From JAZLDV01 sp045614925 (GTDB lineage: Bacteria > Bacillota_I > Bacilli_A > Erysipelotrichales > Coprobacillaceae), in contig JAZLDV010000117.1 of NCBI GenBank assembly GCA_045614925.1, forward strand, positions 1 to 6,994: 6,994 bases of DNA, given 5' to 3'. The position numbers and the translations under genes are program-made. The notes under the pieces are model-generated. The model was not told the origin of the DNA and did not search any database. It saw nothing but the letters and a program-made list of their open reading frames with translations. Shown piece after piece: positions 4,381 to 6,994 of this stretch (the first letter of the stretch is position 1; the number at the start of each line of letters is the position of its first letter).

Positions 4381-6813
4381 ATGGGATTTATGAAAAGAAG
4401 TTTATGTAGCTTGATTGTATTTTCATCTCTTTTTGCGAGTTTAGCTATTACTCCAAAAACAAATCAAGTCTATGCAACTGAAAATGGAAATGATGTATTC
4501 TTGAATGTTGGAGAAAAGTATTATTATAAAGATTCTACAGGTAATTATAATATTACTGATTCAGCTGATGGGAATTCTATTAGCCAAGAAGAAGTACATG
4601 AATTAAATATTTCGATGTTTAATCACGTAAGCAATACAGCTAATAGCTTAAATAGTTTTTCTACAACAGCAAATACAAGTATATCTTTAGATGATGCTAT
4701 GTTTAAATTTACAAATGTTGATGTAGAAAATAATTATTATACTATTTTTAATGAAAAAACTAATCAGTATTTAACACATCAAAGTGGTGCAAATGGTTAT
4801 TTTAGTTCTTCACCATTTAACATGATTGTAAGAGAAGAAAATAACCATATTAAAATTTGTAAAACAGATGGCAAAAGATATATTATGTTTTATGTGACAA
4901 ATATGGATTTTAATGGGAATAGTGATAATGGAAATACAAATACAAATACTTTTAAGTTTGAATTAACATTGTTACAAAAAAATAATACATTGTCGCCTGA
5001 TGATGTAATTCCTGGATATACTAAAGTTACTTCTGTTGAATCAGGTAAGAGTTATTTGATTACTGTAGTTTATAATGGAAGCATCTTTGTTTTATATCCA
5101 ACAAACGGAACAGGAGATCAAACAAAATTAGTAAAATTTAATAAATACAATGATTTATATGCAATTGGATCGTCGACAGTGTCTTCAGATACTTTAGCAC
5201 AAAATCATTTAACTTTAACTCAAACAAATTCTGGAATTTCAATGCAATCTAATAATGGTAACTATATGTGTAATAGTTCAGGAAATCCTCTATTAACAAG
5301 TCAAGAAAATTTCTTTGTTTTTGAAAATGGTAAAGAGGCTGGGAAATACCGTGTAAAAACAACTGGTGGAAGATATTATGTCTACAACACTTCAGGACCA
5401 AAAATGGATGCGATGAGTGCTTATGATGCATCTAGAGATGGAACTGATTTAGATTATGATTTTATGTTATTTGAAAAAACTGAGACAGTTAATTTTGATA
5501 GTTTAATTCCTGGATATGCTCAAGTCACAAATTTAGATAGTATTTCTAGTGATAAGCAATACATTCTTGTATATATTAAAGAACAAAATTTAGGAAATAG
5601 TATTTATGTTGTTAATGTTTCAGGAAGTATTTCAAATACAAATAATCTTAGAAAAGTAGTAAGCGGTACTAAGAGAGTACAATTTACAGCTTTAGATTTT
5701 GGTAAAGAAACTGTAACAATTAATGGTAATACTTTAAATTTCTATGTAGTGGCTAACTTAGCATCAAATAAAGTTGTAACTGCACATTGGTCAAGTGATG
5801 ATAGTGCTTGTAATGTTTCTTCTGGACATTATGCAGCTAAAGCAACAGATGGAACTATAAATACTGATAATTATATCGATTTTGGTGTAGATAACAATAC
5901 AAATGGAAGTTATGTGCAATTAGATTTAGGTCAAACTTCATTAATTAAAAAAATCAATTTATATCGTTATTGGAAAGATGGAAGAACTTATAGAAATACT
6001 GTTATTGCAGTATCGAATGATCCACAGTTTCATAATTATAAAATTATTCATAATACCGACACAGGTAATATTCATGGATTAGGTGCTGGAACTGGTGCAA
6101 CATATGCAGAAAGTTCTGCAGGTAAATCATTTGTCTTCGATGAAACAACTGCAAGATATGTTCGTGTTTATATGAATGGTCAAAGTGATTCAAAAACAAC
6201 AAATCATATTGTTGAATTACAAGTATTTGGATATGAAGTAACACCTGAAGAAATTGTTACTGATTCAGTAGTGAATACTAAAAATGATACATATGCAGGA
6301 AATTATTTATTTGAAGGATATTATTCTGATGAAACTTGTGAAACAGTTAAGACAAAAGATGAATACTTAGCTAATGATGAATATGTAGCCAAATACGTAA
6401 ATCCAAATGTCTTAACTGTAAAAGGACAAACTAAACGTGAAGCAGATGGGACATATACAATTCGTTTTGTATCATCAGTAGCATCTTTAAATTTAGAAGA
6501 AGTTGGTTTTGAAATTAGCAAAAATAATGGAAATGCAAAAACAATTTCTACTACAAAAGTTTATAATCAAATTATAGAAACAATTAGTAATACACCACTA
6601 TTTACTAATCCTTCACAAGTATTTAACAATACTGAATCACAACATTTCTTTGTTGCGAAAGTTAAAGGAATCAAAGAATTGAATGCAAATGATACAATTA
6701 CGATTACACCATTTTGGATTCCTCATGGAAGCGATAAAAAAGTAAAAGGGACAACAAGAACTGAAACATTAAAAACATTTATGGATGCAGCACCTTCAAT
6801 TATACAAGAGTAA
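4381..6813 (+). CDS. secreted multidomain protein with an F5/8 type C (discoidin-like) domain
   Basis: An 810-residue exported protein. The N-terminus is a signal peptide: MGFMKR, a hydrophobic core (about 7-23), and likely cleavage after VYA (Ala32). Residues about 105-200 form a beta-rich region, possibly trefoil-like. Two related modules begin with IPGY (about 205-366 and 370-458). Residues about 461-617 match an F5/8 type C domain, with YVQLDLGQ (511-518), IKKINLYRYW (522-531), AVSNDPQF (543-550), ARYVRVYM (591-598) and the final VELQVFGYE. Such domains usually bind glycans. A short LFEGYYSDETC repeat (643-653), like InlB/Flg_new units, and a terminal domain (about 677-800, VKGQTKREADGTYTIRFVSS) follow. 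There is no recognisable enzyme domain, LPXTG motif or transmembrane anchor. A role in glycan or mucin binding is inference. It has its own promoter and terminator, so it is a single-gene unit. Confidence 0.85.
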   Translation: MGFMKRSLCSLIVFSSLFASLAITPKTNQVYATENGNDVFLNVGEKYYYKDSTGNYNITDSADGNSISQEEVHELNISMFNHVSNTANSLNSFSTTANTSISLDDAMFKFTNVDVENNYYTIFNEKTNQYLTHQSGANGYFSSSPFNMIVREENNHIKICKTDGKRYIMFYVTNMDFNGNSDNGNTNTNTFKFELTLLQKNNTLSPDDVIPGYTKVTSVESGKSYLITVVYNGSIFVLYPTNGTGDQTKLVKFNKYNDLYAIGSSTVSSDTLAQNHLTLTQTNSGISMQSNNGNYMCNSSGNPLLTSQENFFVFENGKEAGKYRVKTTGGRYYVYNTSGPKMDAMSAYDASRDGTDLDYDFMLFEKTETVNFDSLIPGYAQVTNLDSISSDKQYILVYIKEQNLGNSIYVVNVSGSISNTNNLRKVVSGTKRVQFTALDFGKETVTINGNTLNFYVVANLASNKVVTAHWSSDDSACNVSSGHYAAKATDGTINTDNYIDFGVDNNTNGSYVQLDLGQTSLIKKINLYRYWKDGRTYRNTVIAVSNDPQFHNYKIIHNTDTGNIHGLGAGTGATYAESSAGKSFVFDETTARYVRVYMNGQSDSKTTNHIVELQVFGYEVTPEEIVTDSVVNTKNDTYAGNYLFEGYYSDETCETVKTKDEYLANDEYVAKYVNPNVLTVKGQTKREADGTYTIRFVSSVASLNLEEVGFEISKNNGNAKTISTTKVYNQIIETISNTPLFTNPSQVFNNTESQHFFVAKVKGIKELNANDTITITPFWIPHGSDKKVKGTTRTETLKTFMDAAPSIIQE

Positions 6814-6816
6814 AAC

Positions 6817-6852
6817 AAACTAGATATGTGTAACAACATATCTGGTTTTTTT
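6817..6852 (+). terminator. intrinsic terminator of the secreted protein gene
   Basis: Starts 3 nt after the stop. Stem 6817-6829 with 6836-6848 (13 pairs including one G-U), loop GTAACA, then seven T residues at 6846-6852. Confidence 0.88.
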
Positions 6853-6870
6853 AGATACTTTAATTTAAAC

Positions 6871-6994
6871 GGGGGTCAAGGCTGATTTGCCTTTAATTCC
6901 TTGGGGTTTAGGTATTAAGAATAAGGTAGAATTTTATCGGTATTGTACCGATAGAATTCTACCTTTTTTAATGCCAGATCAATCTTAAATTTAG
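6871..6994. other. G-rich tail of atypical composition, possible mobile-element edge
   Basis: From about 6871 the sequence carries several G runs (GGGGG at 6871-6875, GGGG at 6903-6906), unlike the AT-rich DNA before it. A small stem AAGGC/GCCTT (6878-6882 and 6889-6893) and a 20-bp hairpin (6923-6965) follow. The minus strand reads eight codons from the window edge (LNLRLIWH) to a TAA at 6970-6968, too short to call a gene. It may be the end of an insertion sequence or the 3' region of a neighbouring gene; no transposase or direct target repeat is visible. Confidence 0.3.
6923..6969 (+). terminator. 20-bp hairpin with T-tract, likely terminator
   Basis: Arms 6923-6942 and 6946-6965 pair over 20 positions with a single G-U wobble, loop TTG, followed by T residues at 6964-6969. 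On the minus strand the following tract is less T-rich, so plus-strand action is favoured, although backup termination of a gene arriving from the right is possible. It is a second terminator only about 70 nt after the first. Confidence 0.75.

Noticed and set aside
5249..6521. Three minus-strand open frames of 60-66 codons inside the secreted protein gene
   Set aside because: They lie opposite a well-supported gene, show no family features or ribosome binding sites, and look like shadows of its codon pattern.
1..6994. CRISPR array, tRNA/rRNA genes, toxin-antitoxin or phage defence system
   Set aside because: No regularly spaced repeats, cloverleaf genes or matching protein families were found on either strand.

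Overview
The window is very AT-rich, with short intergenic gaps, A/T-ending codons, strong AGGAGG-type ribosome binding sites and sigma-A promoters. This points to a low-GC Firmicute. The gene content (a Gx-transporter family protein, an AroD lying outside a shikimate operon, a secreted F5/8C protein without a sortase anchor) would suit a gut-associated Erysipelotrichia/Coprobacillaceae-like organism. That placement is inference; no rRNA or other marker gene is present.

Positions 1-2870 hold a tightly packed plus-strand gene series that enters from the left: the C-terminal part of an alpha/beta hydrolase, type I 3-dehydroquinate dehydratase (aroD), an HD-domain phosphohydrolase, a small Gx-family membrane protein and a guanylate kinase-like P-loop protein. 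Junctions are a 1-nt gap, a 4-nt overlap, an 11-nt overlap and a 9-nt gap, so one mRNA with translational coupling is likely. The genes do not form one obvious pathway: aroD feeds aromatic amino-acid synthesis, the Gx family is often linked to polyprenyl metabolism or small-molecule uptake, and the HD and kinase-like proteins have unknown substrates.

The series ends in a 24-bp perfect palindrome (2857-2880). It contains the overlapping stop codons of the kinase-like gene and of a convergent MATE-family efflux transporter on the minus strand (2867-4189), and probably works as a two-way terminator. Both proteins therefore end in the same residues, Asn-Asp-Ala.

The 191-bp region 4190-4380 is divergent. 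It has a near-consensus promoter for the transporter (TTGACA-17-TATATT), placed so close to the start codon that the leader is only about 10 nt. It also has a promoter for the rightward gene (TTGAAA-17-TATACT) whose -10 box is framed by an inverted repeat that could be an operator.

Positions 4381-6813 encode an 810-residue secreted protein with a signal peptide, beta-rich modules including two related IPGY modules, a discoidin/F5/8 type C domain and C-terminal modules common in Firmicute surface proteins. It has no visible catalytic domain or LPXTG anchor. It ends at an intrinsic terminator. The last about 125 bases are more G-rich, with several runs of G, and hold a 20-bp hairpin; they could be the edge of a mobile element or of the next transcription unit.

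I see no CRISPR array, tRNA, rRNA or defence system, and no convincing new multi-gene system. The most notable signals are structural: a perfect 15-bp stem inside aroD across the catalytic His codon, a run of hairpins at the end of the kinase-like gene, the shared palindromic gene ends, and the compact divergent promoter region.
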